A stretch of 36,399 bases of DNA, taken from contig JAABTS010000044.1 of NCBI GenBank assembly GCA_011389735.1, forward strand, positions 1-36,399, written 5' to 3'. Made by a program: the position numbers and the translations under genes. Positions 6,953 through 16,261 of this stretch are shown piece after piece (positions within the stretch are counted from its first letter, which is position 1; every line of letters begins with the position of its first letter). Under the pieces are notes generated by a model. That model saw only the letters and a program-made list of their open reading frames with translations, was not told where the DNA came from and ran no database searches. The stretch comes from Desulfobacteraceae bacterium. GTDB lineage: Bacteria > Desulfobacterota > Desulfobacteria > Desulfobacterales > JAABTS01.

Positions 6953-9900
6953 GTGAAGATAAGGCAAATATTCAAAAAAAATATAGACCGGCCCATAAAC
7001 GGCGTGGTGAAAGCGGATCAACTTGAAGAATCGGTGGTGTGGCAGGAGCTGGAGGAATATGTGGTCACCGGCGAACTGGACGGCCATATCCGGAAATTTC
7101 TGTCATCCTATCTGGCGGCGCTTGACAAACCTGGCGATCCTGTGTTGAACAGCCGGAACGGTATCTGGGTGTCGGGTTTTTTCGGTTCCGGAAAATCCCA
7201 TTTCATCAAAATCCTCTCGTATTTGCTGGAAAACCGAAACGCCATGAATCCGGAAACGGGCGAAGAAAAGCGGGCATTGGCGTTTTTTGAAGAAAAATTC
7301 AAAGACGCCATGCTGCTCGGCGATTTAAAACGCGCGGCCCGGTCCGATACGGAAACGATCCTGTTCAATATCGACAGCAAGGCGGACGCGGCCGAAAACA
7401 AAGCCACCCTGCTATCCGTGTTCTGGCGCGTGCTGAACGAAAAACAGCAATTTTGCAGTGAATCTCTCCATTTGGGGGAAATAGAACGCTATTTATTCAA
7501 AAAAGGGAAACTGGACGCATTCAAAACCAGATTCCGCGAAATCTACGGATCGGATTGGGAAAATGAACGGGACGCCTATTCCCTGATTCAGGATGAAATC
7601 GTCGAGGCGCTTTCCGAAGTCCTCGGCAAAAGCAAACAGGCCGCCAATGACTGGTTTGAAAAATCCGAAACCGAGTTTAACCTGTCGGTGGAAAATTTCG
7701 CCCGACGGGTCAAGGAATATCTCGACGTAAAGCCAGCCGGAAGCCGTATTGTGTTTCTCGTGGATGAAATCGGCCAGTTTATCGGCGGAGACACGCGCCT
7801 GATGCTGAATCTGCAAACCATTGTCGAAGACCTTGGCCGTCTTTGCGGCGGACGCGCCTGGATCATCGTGACATCCCAGGAAGACATCGACGCGGTGCTC
7901 GGCGAATTCACAAGTTCCAAGGCCAATGATTTTTCCAAAATCCAGGGGCGCTTTTACACCCGGCTGTCTCTGTCCAGCAGCAACACGGACGAAGTCATCC
8001 AGGCGCGGCTGCTCAGGAAAAATGAACCGGCCCGGGCGGAACTCGAGTCCCTGTTCGCCGAAAAAGGCGACATTCTAAAAAATCAGTTGACGTTCTCATA
8101 TGACACCCGGACTTTTAAAAATTTCGATTCTCCGGATGATTTCTGCGATATTTATCCGTTTGCGCCATACCATTTCGCCCTGGTTCAAAAGATTTTCGAA
8201 TCGATTCGCAAGGCCGGGGCCACCGGGCTTCATTTGAGCCGGGGCGAACGGTCCATGCTCGACGCTTTTCAGTCCGCCGCCGTCAATATTTCCGGCATGG
8301 AAACCGGGGCCCTGGTTCCGCTCCATGAATTTTTTCCGTGCATTGAAAGCTTTCTCGACACCGCCGTCAAGCGGAGCATCGACCAGGCCCGGGACAATCC
8401 GGGCCTTGAAATTCCGTTCGATGTCAAGATTCTTCAAACCCTGTTTTTAATCCGCTATGTGGATATCATCAAACCGAACATCGATAACCTGGTCACGCTC
8501 TGTATCGACGAAACCGACACGGACCGGATCGATCTCCGGAAAAACATCGACGCCGCTCTGGAAAGGCTCGAAAAACAAAACCTGATCAACAAAAACGGCG
8601 ACCTGTATTTCTTTCTCACCAATGAGGAACGGGAAGTGTCCCGGGAAATTAAAAGCATTGACATTATGTCGTCCGATGAAAACAAGCTTTTGGGAGATAT
8701 CATTTTCGACGAGGTTCTCGGCCGAATGACCAAATACAAACACGCCGCCAATAAACGTGATTATCCGGTGAACCGCGTATGCGACGGCAAGCCCTTCGGC
8801 AAGGAACTCAATGATGAAATCGGGATCGAATTCATCAGCCCGCTTAAAAATGATTATGAACTGTTTATTTCCGCCAAATGCAACATCCACAGCTCGGACC
8901 GGAACGGCCATGTCATTATCAAGCTTCCGGACGATCCGAAACTCGTCTCGGAAATCCGGACTTTTTTGCAAACTCAAAAATATGTCAAGCAAAAGACCGA
9001 TGCAGCGGCGTCCAACACATTGAAAAAAATATTGCGGGATCGCAGCGAACAGAACACGGAACGTAGAACCCGGTTAAAAGAACTGCTCGAAACCCTCATC
9101 CCCGGATCCGATTTTTTCGCCCTCGGCAAACCGCTCGAAATCAAGGCTGAAACCGCGGTCAAGGCGGTCGAGGAGGCGTTCGACCATCTGATCGCGAACG
9201 TTTTCAACAAATTCGATTATCTTGAGCATGTTTACGATGATCCGCTCAATGAAATCAAGGAAACCCTTGCGATCAACGCCGTTGCCCAGCAGCAGTTGAC
9301 GCTTGAGCTTGAAACCGGAGCATCAAGAGACATAAAGGAAATCAAGACTTATATCGAACTCAATATCGCGCAAAACCATCCTGTATATCTCCATGAAACC
9401 GCAGCCTATTTCAGCAGGAAACCTTATGGCTGGAACGAATATCAGACCGTTGTTCTGGTCGCCAGAATTTTTATGTCCGGCATTATCGATCTGGTGAACG
9501 ACATTGGCAGAATTCTCCCCGCCGAAGCTTACGCGATTCTGGCGAAAACCCAGCAATGGAAAACGGTCCGGCTGATTAAAAGGAAAATTCCGTCGGAAAA
9601 GGACATCAAAAACGCGCAGGCCCTGGGCAAGGAATTGTTTGGAAAACATGCACCGGACGGCCATGACAAATTGGCTGGATATATCCGTGACGGCCTGGGC
9701 GGCTGGATACAATTTCTCGAAAAATACAAACCTCTGGCCGACACTGGTAATTATCCGGGAAGCCGGGAAATAGGCGATTGCCTGGAACTCGCCCGCCAAA
9801 TTCTGAAGGTTCGGGATTCATACGAATTGATCAAGGCCTTCAACACCAAACGAAACGAGCTGGAAGACGCATCGGAAGATCTGGCCGATCTCAAAGATTT

Positions 9901-10546
9901 CTACAATAATCAGAAACAGACCTGGGAAACCCTCTGCGCCGCGATGCAGAAATTCAAGGTGAACCGGACGGCCCTGGAAAAAAATCCGGACACGGCCAAA
10001 GCCATCCAAAAAATGGATCAAATCCTGGCGACGCCCTCTCCCTACGCCATGTTGAAAGACGTAAACAATCTGATCGCGTCGGTGCAAACGGTCAATGACG
10101 CGCTGGTCGCCGAACAATGCGAGAAGGCCGTTCAGGAGGTCGATGGCAAAATTCAATCGCTTATCGGCCTGCTCGATGAAAACAAGGCGAAGGATGATTT
10201 CCGGAACCGCATGTTATCCCCTTTGCAGGGGTTTAAGAAAAAAATCGAATCGGAATACAGCATTCCTCAAATCGACTATTATATAAAGGAAGCGTTTGAA
10301 ACTTTCGACGATAAATGGGTTGAAATCGAGGAGGCGTTTAAACCCAAACCCAAACCCAAACCCGATCCAGTATCCGGAAAAATAGAACCTGTTTTAATAA
10401 AAAAAGAGGTGAAGACCATCCAACCGTCAAGCTATAAACATAAAGGCTTTCTCGAAACCGAAGAGGATGTCGATGTTTATCTTGACAGATTGAAAGCGGT
10501 GTTGATTGATGCTATTAAAAATAATAAACGGATTCGGATTGTTTGA
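6953..10546 (+). CDS. brxC: BREX P-loop ATPase BrxC
   Basis: A 1197-aa protein, the usual length for type 1 BrxC. The Walker A motif GFFGSGKS lies at residues 75-82 and a Walker B-like VFLVDEIGQF at about 266-275. The long C-terminal half is helical and probably coiled coil. A short Lys-Pro linker (KPKPKPKPDP) near residue 1130 precedes the final conserved segment. GTG is the chosen start because GGAGAG lies 7 bp upstream and the family's first motif (IRQIFKKNIDRPINGVV) begins at once. BrxC is essential for BREX exclusion of phage and is thought to couple ATP use to the complex of PglX, BrxB and PglZ. Confidence 0.95.
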   Translation: MKIRQIFKKNIDRPINGVVKADQLEESVVWQELEEYVVTGELDGHIRKFLSSYLAALDKPGDPVLNSRNGIWVSGFFGSGKSHFIKILSYLLENRNAMNPETGEEKRALAFFEEKFKDAMLLGDLKRAARSDTETILFNIDSKADAAENKATLLSVFWRVLNEKQQFCSESLHLGEIERYLFKKGKLDAFKTRFREIYGSDWENERDAYSLIQDEIVEALSEVLGKSKQAANDWFEKSETEFNLSVENFARRVKEYLDVKPAGSRIVFLVDEIGQFIGGDTRLMLNLQTIVEDLGRLCGGRAWIIVTSQEDIDAVLGEFTSSKANDFSKIQGRFYTRLSLSSSNTDEVIQARLLRKNEPARAELESLFAEKGDILKNQLTFSYDTRTFKNFDSPDDFCDIYPFAPYHFALVQKIFESIRKAGATGLHLSRGERSMLDAFQSAAVNISGMETGALVPLHEFFPCIESFLDTAVKRSIDQARDNPGLEIPFDVKILQTLFLIRYVDIIKPNIDNLVTLCIDETDTDRIDLRKNIDAALERLEKQNLINKNGDLYFFLTNEEREVSREIKSIDIMSSDENKLLGDIIFDEVLGRMTKYKHAANKRDYPVNRVCDGKPFGKELNDEIGIEFISPLKNDYELFISAKCNIHSSDRNGHVIIKLPDDPKLVSEIRTFLQTQKYVKQKTDAAASNTLKKILRDRSEQNTERRTRLKELLETLIPGSDFFALGKPLEIKAETAVKAVEEAFDHLIANVFNKFDYLEHVYDDPLNEIKETLAINAVAQQQLTLELETGASRDIKEIKTYIELNIAQNHPVYLHETAAYFSRKPYGWNEYQTVVLVARIFMSGIIDLVNDIGRILPAEAYAILAKTQQWKTVRLIKRKIPSEKDIKNAQALGKELFGKHAPDGHDKLAGYIRDGLGGWIQFLEKYKPLADTGNYPGSREIGDCLELARQILKVRDSYELIKAFNTKRNELEDASEDLADLKDFYNNQKQTWETLCAAMQKFKVNRTALEKNPDTAKAIQKMDQILATPSPYAMLKDVNNLIASVQTVNDALVAEQCEKAVQEVDGKIQSLIGLLDENKAKDDFRNRMLSPLQGFKKKIESEYSIPQIDYYIKEAFETFDDKWVEIEEAFKPKPKPKPDPVSGKIEPVLIKKEVKTIQPSSYKHKGFLETEEDVDVYLDRLKAVLIDAIKNNKRIRIV

Positions 10547-10578
10547 ATTGTGTTGAATGTTGAATTTTGAATGATAAA
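10547..10578. repeat. Short GTTGAAT repeat block after brxC
   Basis: GTGTTGAATGTTGAATTTTGAATG follows the brxC stop almost directly and leads into the ribosome site of the next small gene. It is a short member of the heptamer family found elsewhere in the locus. Confidence 0.7.
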
Positions 10579-10591
10579 TGAGGAGAAAAAC

Positions 10592-10819
10592 ATGCCGACT
10601 ATGGAGATTAACAGGGTTTTAGAAAATTTTAATGATCTGCCCCTGGATGAAAAGGAATATGTCGCGGATTTGATCAAAAAGCAGATTACTGAATTCCGGA
10701 GAGAGCGAATCCTGCAACGGGCGAAAGAAGCTGGAAAAGACTTTAAAGCGGGAAAGGTAAACCGCGGAACTGTTCATGATCTTTACAGGGATTTAGAAGA
10801 TGCGGGTGTTGAATGTTAA
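10592..10819 (+). CDS. Small antitoxin-like protein without an adjacent toxin
   Basis: A 75-aa acidic/basic helical protein (MPTMEINRVLENFNDLPLDEKEY onward). It resembles small antitoxins that precede RelE- or PIN-type toxins. The ATG at 10592 is chosen over an in-frame ATG at 10571 because GAGGAG (10580-10585) is correctly spaced before it. No toxin gene follows: the next 320 bp hold repeats only. The last residues (AGVEC) are encoded by a GTTGAATGTTAA repeat, so the original C-terminus may have been lost. Assignment as an antitoxin is by resemblance only. Confidence 0.55.
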   Translation: MPTMEINRVLENFNDLPLDEKEYVADLIKKQITEFRRERILQRAKEAGKDFKAGKVNRGTVHDLYRDLEDAGVEC

Positions 10820-10848
10820 GTGTTAAATGTTGAATGTTGAGTGGGGTA
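10808..10848. repeat. GTTGAAT repeat block after the orphan antitoxin
   Basis: Five degenerate GTTGAAT/GTTAAAT units run across the stop codon of the antitoxin-like gene and beyond it. They belong to the same heptamer family as at 5867, 6346 and 6838. Confidence 0.65.
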
Positions 10849-10930
10849 TGCTAAATGAAGGAGCCGTGTTATTTTTCCGGTGTGAGATTCAAGCTGAAAA
10901 GAAAGGCGGTTGATTTCAATTCGCGTGTTT

Positions 10931-11046
10931 GTCTGAACCTGGATTCACAGGATTAAAGGATTCACCGGGATTTGAGCGGTGACAAGTTGACGGAGAAAGG
11001 ATTGAATCATGGTTAATTCATTCATCCTGTGAATCCCGGTTCAGAC
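10931..11046. repeat. Inverted-repeat element with 23-bp arms
   Basis: The arm at 10931-10953 (starting GTCTGAACC) is the reverse complement of 11024-11046 with one mismatch in 23. About 70 bp of non-coding sequence lies between. It occupies the gap between the orphan antitoxin and pglX. No other gene is seen in 10849-11145. A short ATTCAAC block (11096-11130) stands just before the pglX ribosome site. Confidence 0.75.
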
Positions 11047-11095
11047 GAGATGAGGCGATTTTTCCTTGCTCCCAAGCTCTGCGTGGGCGCGAGGA

Positions 11096-11130
11096 GCATT
11101 CAACATTCAACATTTATAATTCAGCATTCA
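11096..11130. repeat. ATTCAAC block upstream of pglX
   Basis: Two exact ATTCAAC units followed by degenerate ATTTATA/ATTCAGC/ATTCAAA units end 16 bp before the pglX ATG. The position mirrors the array ahead of brxC. Confidence 0.7.
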
Positions 11131-11145
11131 AAACAAGGAAAAAGA

Positions 11146-14100
11146 ATGAACACATCAAAAATAAAAAACTACGCGCCAAACGCCAGAAAAGAATTCATCC
11201 AGGCGGTGGCCGAACGGGCGAACGTATACGGCGTTTTCGGCGATGACGCCATCGATCCGGTGGAGATCAAGGGCGATGTCGCCTTTATCGGCGGGCGGAC
11301 GTTTTCTCAAGCGGAGGTTGAACGGCGGGAGACCCTGGTAAGCCGCATCAAGGGCGAAGGATTCGACAAGGTTGTGGAAAAATACGCCTACACCTGGTTT
11401 AACGCCTTTGTCGCGCTTCGGTACATGGAAATCCATGATTACCTCGGGCACGGGTTCCGAGTGTTGAGCAACCGGAACGGATCGAACATCCCCGAAATTC
11501 TGGAAAACGCCGCCGATGTCGAACTCGACGGCCTGGATCGCCAAAAAGCCGTTGAACTCCGCCTGGCCGGAAACAGGGACAACGAATTGTACCGGCTCCT
11601 GATCGTGGCCCAGTGCAACGCCCTGAACGCGGCCATGCCCTTTTTGTTCGACAAGATCGACTCCGTGACCGAAATGCTCCTCCCCGACAACCTGCTCCAT
11701 TCCAATTCCCCGGCGGGCCGGCTGGTCCGCGAGATCGGCGAGGAAAGCTGGAACAACGTGGAAATCGCCGGATGGATGTACCAGTTTTATATTTCCGAAA
11801 AAAAGGATCAGGTGATCGGCAAGGTGGTCAGGAGCGAGGATATTCCGGCGGCCACCCAGCTTTTTACGCCCAACTGGATCGTGAAATACATGGTTCAGAA
11901 CACCCTGGGGCGGCTGTGGCTGGCGACCTGTCCGGATTCGCCGCTCCGGGACAAAATGGCATATTATATCGAACCCGCCGAACAGGAACCCGAAGTTCAA
12001 CGGCGGCTCGCGGAAACCACGCCCAGGGAACTGAACCCCGAAGAAATCAGGTTTCTCGATCCCGCCTGCGGGTCGGCCCACATTCTGATCGAAGCCTATG
12101 ATCTGTTCAAGGAAATTTATCTGGAACGGGGATACCGCACCCGCGACATTCCCCGGCTGATCCTGGAAAAAAACCTTTTCGGCCTGGATATCTGCGACCG
12201 CGCCGCTCAACTCGCCTGTTTCGCCCTGTTGATGAAAGCCCGCGAGGACGACCGCCGGATTCTGGATCGATCCGGTGTTTCCCTCAATGTCATGGCGATT
12301 CAGGAAAGCCGGGAATCGGATTTGCGGCATATCGACACCTTTTTCAAGGGCGATGACCTTCGGGAAACCCGCGATGTGCTGAAGGAACTGGTTTCATTGT
12401 TTGAACACGGTAAAACCTTTGGCTCGTTGATTGAAATTCCCGGCCATATCGTGGAAAAGATCGATGGTGTCAGAACTGCTGTTTATGAAAAGCTGGCCTC
12501 CTTTCGTTATGCGAGAAATGTCCAAAATGTTCTGGCACTTTTGAGACAGGCGTGGCTTTTATCTAAAGGGTATGATTGCGTGGTTATGAATCCTCCGTAT
12601 GTGGGAAGCAAGGGATTGAATCCGGATTTAAAGGCTTTTGCAAAAAATAGGTATCCGGACAGCAAATCAGACTTGTTTGCTGTCTTTATTGAACGCTCTC
12701 TCGAACTGTCAATGAAAAATGGTCTTGTCGGAATGATCACCATGCAAAGCTGGATGTTTTTATCATCATTTGAAAAGCTTCGTGAAATGCTTCTCAACCG
12801 GTATACGATTTTCTCAATGGCGCATTTGGGCGCTCGTGGATTTGACTCCATAGGCGGTGAGGTTGTTTCAACAACGGCGTTTATTTTATGTAATACTTAT
12901 CATCCTGAATATAAAGGTGATTATTTCCGTCTCGTGGACGGTGATTCTGAATCTGAAAAAGCTGATATGATTCAGAATGGATTAAAACAAGCTTCAGATT
13001 GCGGTTGGCGGTATACGGCGTCTTCTTCTGATTTTAAGAAAATTCCTGGTGTTCCTATAGCGTATTGGGTGAGTGAACAGATAAAAGATATTTTCGAAAA
13101 GAATCCATCGATAGAAAAAATTGCATTGCCAAAACAAGGATCAACAATTGGAAATAACGATAAGTTTCTACGAATGTGGTATGAAATTCCCAAAATAAAT
13201 GATAAGAAATGGAAAAAATGTATAAAAGGAGGGGATTTTCGAAAATGGTATGGTAATTTATTATACATGATTAATTGGGAAAATGATGGCGAAGAGATTA
13301 AATCAACTGGAAGAGCAACTATCCGAAATGCTAATTACCTTTTTCGAAGCGGTATTGAATGGTCACGAATTTCAAGTACAATGACTTCTTTTCGAATATT
13401 AGAAAATGATTTTTTCCATGAGAGCGCTAGCGGCGTTTGCTTCCCTGCCCCAGAAAAACGATATCAAATACTTGCGCTTTTGAATACAAAAGTGACCCGT
13501 TATGTTTTAGGAATGTATAATCCAACACTAACGTTTCAATCTGGAGACATTTCCAATCTGCCTTATATAGAGGTTGATACTATGGAAATAGCTCATAACA
13601 TTATAGAATGGTCAAAAGCTGACTGGAACTCTTATGAGATTTCTTGGGATTTTTTCAATCTCTCAATCCTTCAGAAAGGAATAATACAAGTAAATATTGA
13701 AGAATCTTGCAATAGATTATTTCAATTTTGGAGAAACATAGCTGAAGAAACAAAAACCCTCGAAGAACAAAACAACAAGCTCTTCATAGAAGCCTACGGT
13801 TTACAAGACGAACTAACCCCGGAAGTACCCCTGTCCGAAATCACCCTGACCTGCAATCCCCATTACCGCTACGGCGGCGATAAAAGTGAAGAAGAACTGG
13901 AAGCCCTGCTGCTGACCGACACCATGAAGGAACTGATTTCTTACGCCATCGGCTGCATGATGGGCCGCTACCGTCTCGACCGCCCCGGCCTGATCTACGC
14001 CCACAGCGGCAACAAGGATTTCGAAAAAATCTACTACAGCCAAAACGAAGCCCCCCATTCAACATTTAACATTCAAAATTCAACACAAAACAAAGATTCA

Positions 14101-14754
14101 ACACAAAACAAAGATTCAACACAAAACGAAGATTCAACATTCCCTCCGGATGATGACGGAATCATCCCAATAATGGATCAAGAATGGTTCCCGGATGAAG
14201 CAGCCAACAGGTTCATAGAATTCATAAAAACAGCCTGGCCCCCGGAAAATCTCGAAGAAAACCTGAAATTCATCGCGGACGCCCTGAAACCGAAAAGCGG
14301 CGAATCGCCGATGGAAACGATCAGGCGGTATTTGAGTACGGGGTTTTACAAGGATCATCTCCGGATGTACAAAAAGCGGCCTATTTACTGGCTTTTTTCC
14401 AGCGGCAAACAAAAAGCGTTCGAATGCCTGGTCTACTTGCACCGGTACAATGAAACCACGCTGTCCCGGATGCGCAGCGCGTATGTAACGCCGCTCCAGG
14501 GGCATTTCAGCGCCCGGCTCGAATTCCTCCAGAACGAAAAAGACGCCGGGGGATCGGCGTCCGCCCAGCGGAAAATCGAAAAAGAGATGGAATCGATCCG
14601 CAAAAAACAGGAAGAGTTGCGAAAGTTCGATGAAGAATTGCGGCATTACGCGGACATGAGGATCGCCCTGGATTTGGATGACGGGGTGAAAGTGAATTAC
14701 GGCAGGTTCGGCGGGTTGCTGGCGGAAAAGAAGGCTGTTACCGGGGAGAAATGA
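11146..14754 (+). CDS. pglX: BREX type 1 adenine-specific DNA methyltransferase PglX
   Basis: A 1202-aa N6-adenine methyltransferase that marks host DNA and is needed for BREX defence. The SAM-binding motif FLDPACGSAH is near residues 303-312 and the catalytic NPPY at 482-485. The start is ATG 11146, giving MNTSKIKNYAPNARKEFIQ, which is typical of the family, with AAGGAA upstream; a longer frame from 11029 reads through repeats. The part encoding about residues 450-880 (12490-13790) is much more AT-rich than both ends. This fits a target-recognition region acquired by exchange. Near residues 970-1000 an in-frame repeat adds three STQNKD-like hexapeptides. Confidence 0.93.
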   Translation: MNTSKIKNYAPNARKEFIQAVAERANVYGVFGDDAIDPVEIKGDVAFIGGRTFSQAEVERRETLVSRIKGEGFDKVVEKYAYTWFNAFVALRYMEIHDYLGHGFRVLSNRNGSNIPEILENAADVELDGLDRQKAVELRLAGNRDNELYRLLIVAQCNALNAAMPFLFDKIDSVTEMLLPDNLLHSNSPAGRLVREIGEESWNNVEIAGWMYQFYISEKKDQVIGKVVRSEDIPAATQLFTPNWIVKYMVQNTLGRLWLATCPDSPLRDKMAYYIEPAEQEPEVQRRLAETTPRELNPEEIRFLDPACGSAHILIEAYDLFKEIYLERGYRTRDIPRLILEKNLFGLDICDRAAQLACFALLMKAREDDRRILDRSGVSLNVMAIQESRESDLRHIDTFFKGDDLRETRDVLKELVSLFEHGKTFGSLIEIPGHIVEKIDGVRTAVYEKLASFRYARNVQNVLALLRQAWLLSKGYDCVVMNPPYVGSKGLNPDLKAFAKNRYPDSKSDLFAVFIERSLELSMKNGLVGMITMQSWMFLSSFEKLREMLLNRYTIFSMAHLGARGFDSIGGEVVSTTAFILCNTYHPEYKGDYFRLVDGDSESEKADMIQNGLKQASDCGWRYTASSSDFKKIPGVPIAYWVSEQIKDIFEKNPSIEKIALPKQGSTIGNNDKFLRMWYEIPKINDKKWKKCIKGGDFRKWYGNLLYMINWENDGEEIKSTGRATIRNANYLFRSGIEWSRISSTMTSFRILENDFFHESASGVCFPAPEKRYQILALLNTKVTRYVLGMYNPTLTFQSGDISNLPYIEVDTMEIAHNIIEWSKADWNSYEISWDFFNLSILQKGIIQVNIEESCNRLFQFWRNIAEETKTLEEQNNKLFIEAYGLQDELTPEVPLSEITLTCNPHYRYGGDKSEEELEALLLTDTMKELISYAIGCMMGRYRLDRPGLIYAHSGNKDFEKIYYSQNEAPHSTFNIQNSTQNKDSTQNKDSTQNEDSTFPPDDDGIIPIMDQEWFPDEAANRFIEFIKTAWPPENLEENLKFIADALKPKSGESPMETIRRYLSTGFYKDHLRMYKKRPIYWLFSSGKQKAFECLVYLHRYNETTLSRMRSAYVTPLQGHFSARLEFLQNEKDAGGSASAQRKIEKEMESIRKKQEELRKFDEELRHYADMRIALDLDDGVKVNYGRFGGLLAEKKAVTGEK
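14058..14142 (+). repeat. Heptamer-derived repeat inside the pglX reading frame
   Basis: The stretch begins with ATTCAAC/ATTTAAC units and continues as three copies of an 18-bp unit ending in GATTCAACACAAAAC. Eighteen bp keeps the frame, giving the peptide unit STQN(K/E)D. The heptamer family that fills intergenic gaps of this locus has thus become protein-coding here. The insert lies between conserved C-terminal blocks of PglX and is probably a surface loop. Confidence 0.8.
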
Positions 14755-14758
14755 ATTT

Positions 14759-14788
14759 TACCGCGGAGGCGCGGAGAACGCAAAGGAG
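14759..14788. repeat. Half copy of the CACCGC hairpin repeat
   Basis: TTACCGCGGAGGCGCGGAGA-like sequence followed by ACGCAAAGGAG matches one arm of the hairpin repeats at 18813, 19716 and 26036. It lies between pglX and the AlbA_2 gene, and its last bases (AAAGGAG) serve as the ribosome site for that gene. Confidence 0.6.
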
Positions 14789-14800
14789 TAAGGAGTCGCC

Positions 14801-16261
14801 ATGCCGTTTCGAATTGATGAACTGATCACGCTGCCGGAAGGAAAAACGCTTGAATTCAAGCGCGATCTTTCGTCTCCTAAAAATTTTCTAAAAACCATTG
14901 TCGCATTCGCAAACAGCGCGGGCGGCCGTCTGGTTTTCGGGGTCGAGGACGAATCCCGGATTCCCGTGGGCGTGGATAATCCTCTGGATGAAGAGGAACG
15001 GCTTTGCAATATCATCGCCGACGCAATCGAACCCAGACTGGTTCCCAATATTGAAATGGCGACGGTCGATAATAAAACGCTCATTATCGTGGATGTTTTC
15101 GTCAGCGGGTCCCGTCCGCACCGGATCGCCGGCGAAGGCGCGGAGGGCGTTTATGTTCGGCTGGGATCGTCCAACCGCCGGGCGGATCGTGAACTGATCG
15201 GCGAGCTTGAACGCAGCGTCCGGGGGATTACCTTTGATGAAACCCCGCTCCCGGATCTGAAGATCGACGATCTCGATTTGCAGGCGGTGCAGGCGGCGTT
15301 CGCCGGCAAACGCAAAGTTGACGAAAAAGCGATGCTCTCCCTCAAGCTGATAGTTCGTGAACAGGGGCGGCTGGTTCCAACGGCAGGCGGTATGCTGCTG
15401 TTCGGCGGCGAAGAACGCGAAATGCGGTTTCCCGACGCCTGGGTGCAATGCGGGCGGTTTTCAGGCAAGGACAAGTCCGAAATTTTCGATCATACCGAAA
15501 TTTACGGCCACCTGCCTGACGCGGTGGATGCCGCAATCAATTTTTTGAAAAAGCACGCCATGCGGGGCGCGGATCTTTCACAAATCCGGCGGCGGGATGT
15601 TTGGAGCATTCCGCTGAATATTATTCGGGAAGCTGTTATCAATGCCCTGGCGCATGCGGATTATTCTCAAATCGGCGGGCCGGTTCGGATTTCCTTTTTT
15701 GATGACCGTATCGAAATCGAAAATCCCGGTATTTTATTGCCGGGGTTGACTATCGAAGATATCCGCCAGGGCGTTTCCAGATTGCGGAACAGGGTTATTT
15801 CGAGGGTTTTCAGGGAACTGGGCCTTATCGAACAGTGGGGAAGCGGCGTTCCGCGCATTTTTAAGGAAGCGCGGGAACTGGGACTGCCTGAACCGCGGAT
15901 TGAAGAAATCGGCATGAGATACCGCTTCACTGTGTATCCGCCTGAATCGAACGAATTAAATACACAATATAATCAGACGGATAACCTGACAACCGAACAA
16001 GCTACCGAACAAGCTACCGAACAAGCTACCGAACAAGTAACCGAACAAGTCAGCCGTTTGCTTGCATATTTAAAAAGCCGGCGTCTGGGAGTTCGGGAGA
16101 TCATGGACGGTCTGGGATTAAAACACCGTCCTACGTTTATATACAACTATTTACAGCCGGCGCTCGAAAAAGGACTCGTTGAAATGACCCATCCGGATTC
16201 GCCCAATAGCCCGAATCAAGGATACCGGCTGACGGAAAAAGGAAAACGCATGTTGGGATGA
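14801..16261 (+). CDS. AlbA_2 (Schlafen-like) / HATPase_c_4 putative regulator or nucleic-acid-binding ATPase
   Basis: A 486-aa protein. The N-terminus is an AlbA_2 domain (EGKTLEFKRDLS near 12-23, NSAGGRLVFGVED near 38-50). The centre carries a GHKL-type ATPase piece (REAVINALAHADYS near 273-286, later WGSGVPRI). A winged-helix-like C-terminus ends the protein. Five TEQ(A/V) tetrapeptides (about 398-417) link the last two parts; such low-complexity linkers are common in this family. Members are often annotated as transcriptional regulators or RecG-like. It lies between pglX and the TA cluster and may regulate or accompany BREX, but it is not a core component. Confidence 0.8.
   Translation: MPFRIDELITLPEGKTLEFKRDLSSPKNFLKTIVAFANSAGGRLVFGVEDESRIPVGVDNPLDEEERLCNIIADAIEPRLVPNIEMATVDNKTLIIVDVFVSGSRPHRIAGEGAEGVYVRLGSSNRRADRELIGELERSVRGITFDETPLPDLKIDDLDLQAVQAAFAGKRKVDEKAMLSLKLIVREQGRLVPTAGGMLLFGGEEREMRFPDAWVQCGRFSGKDKSEIFDHTEIYGHLPDAVDAAINFLKKHAMRGADLSQIRRRDVWSIPLNIIREAVINALAHADYSQIGGPVRISFFDDRIEIENPGILLPGLTIEDIRQGVSRLRNRVISRVFRELGLIEQWGSGVPRIFKEARELGLPEPRIEEIGMRYRFTVYPPESNELNTQYNQTDNLTTEQATEQATEQATEQVTEQVSRLLAYLKSRRLGVREIMDGLGLKHRPTFIYNYLQPALEKGLVEMTHPDSPNSPNQGYRLTEKGKRMLG
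15992..16051 (+). repeat. Five 12-bp tandem units in the AlbA_2 gene
   Basis: ACCGAACAAGCT occurs three times exactly, followed by two variants ending in GTA and GTC. Each unit encodes Thr-Glu-Gln-Ala/Val, so copy-number change would lengthen or shorten the linker without a frameshift. Confidence 0.9.

Noticed and set aside
11029-11145. Upstream extension of pglX to 11029
   Set aside because: The extra residues are encoded by repeat sequence and an inverted-repeat arm; the family start and ribosome site are at 11146.
11155-12330. A 391-codon open frame on the minus strand within pglX
   Set aside because: It is the antisense of the conserved methyltransferase frame in GC-rich codons, with no recognisable protein motifs or ribosome site.
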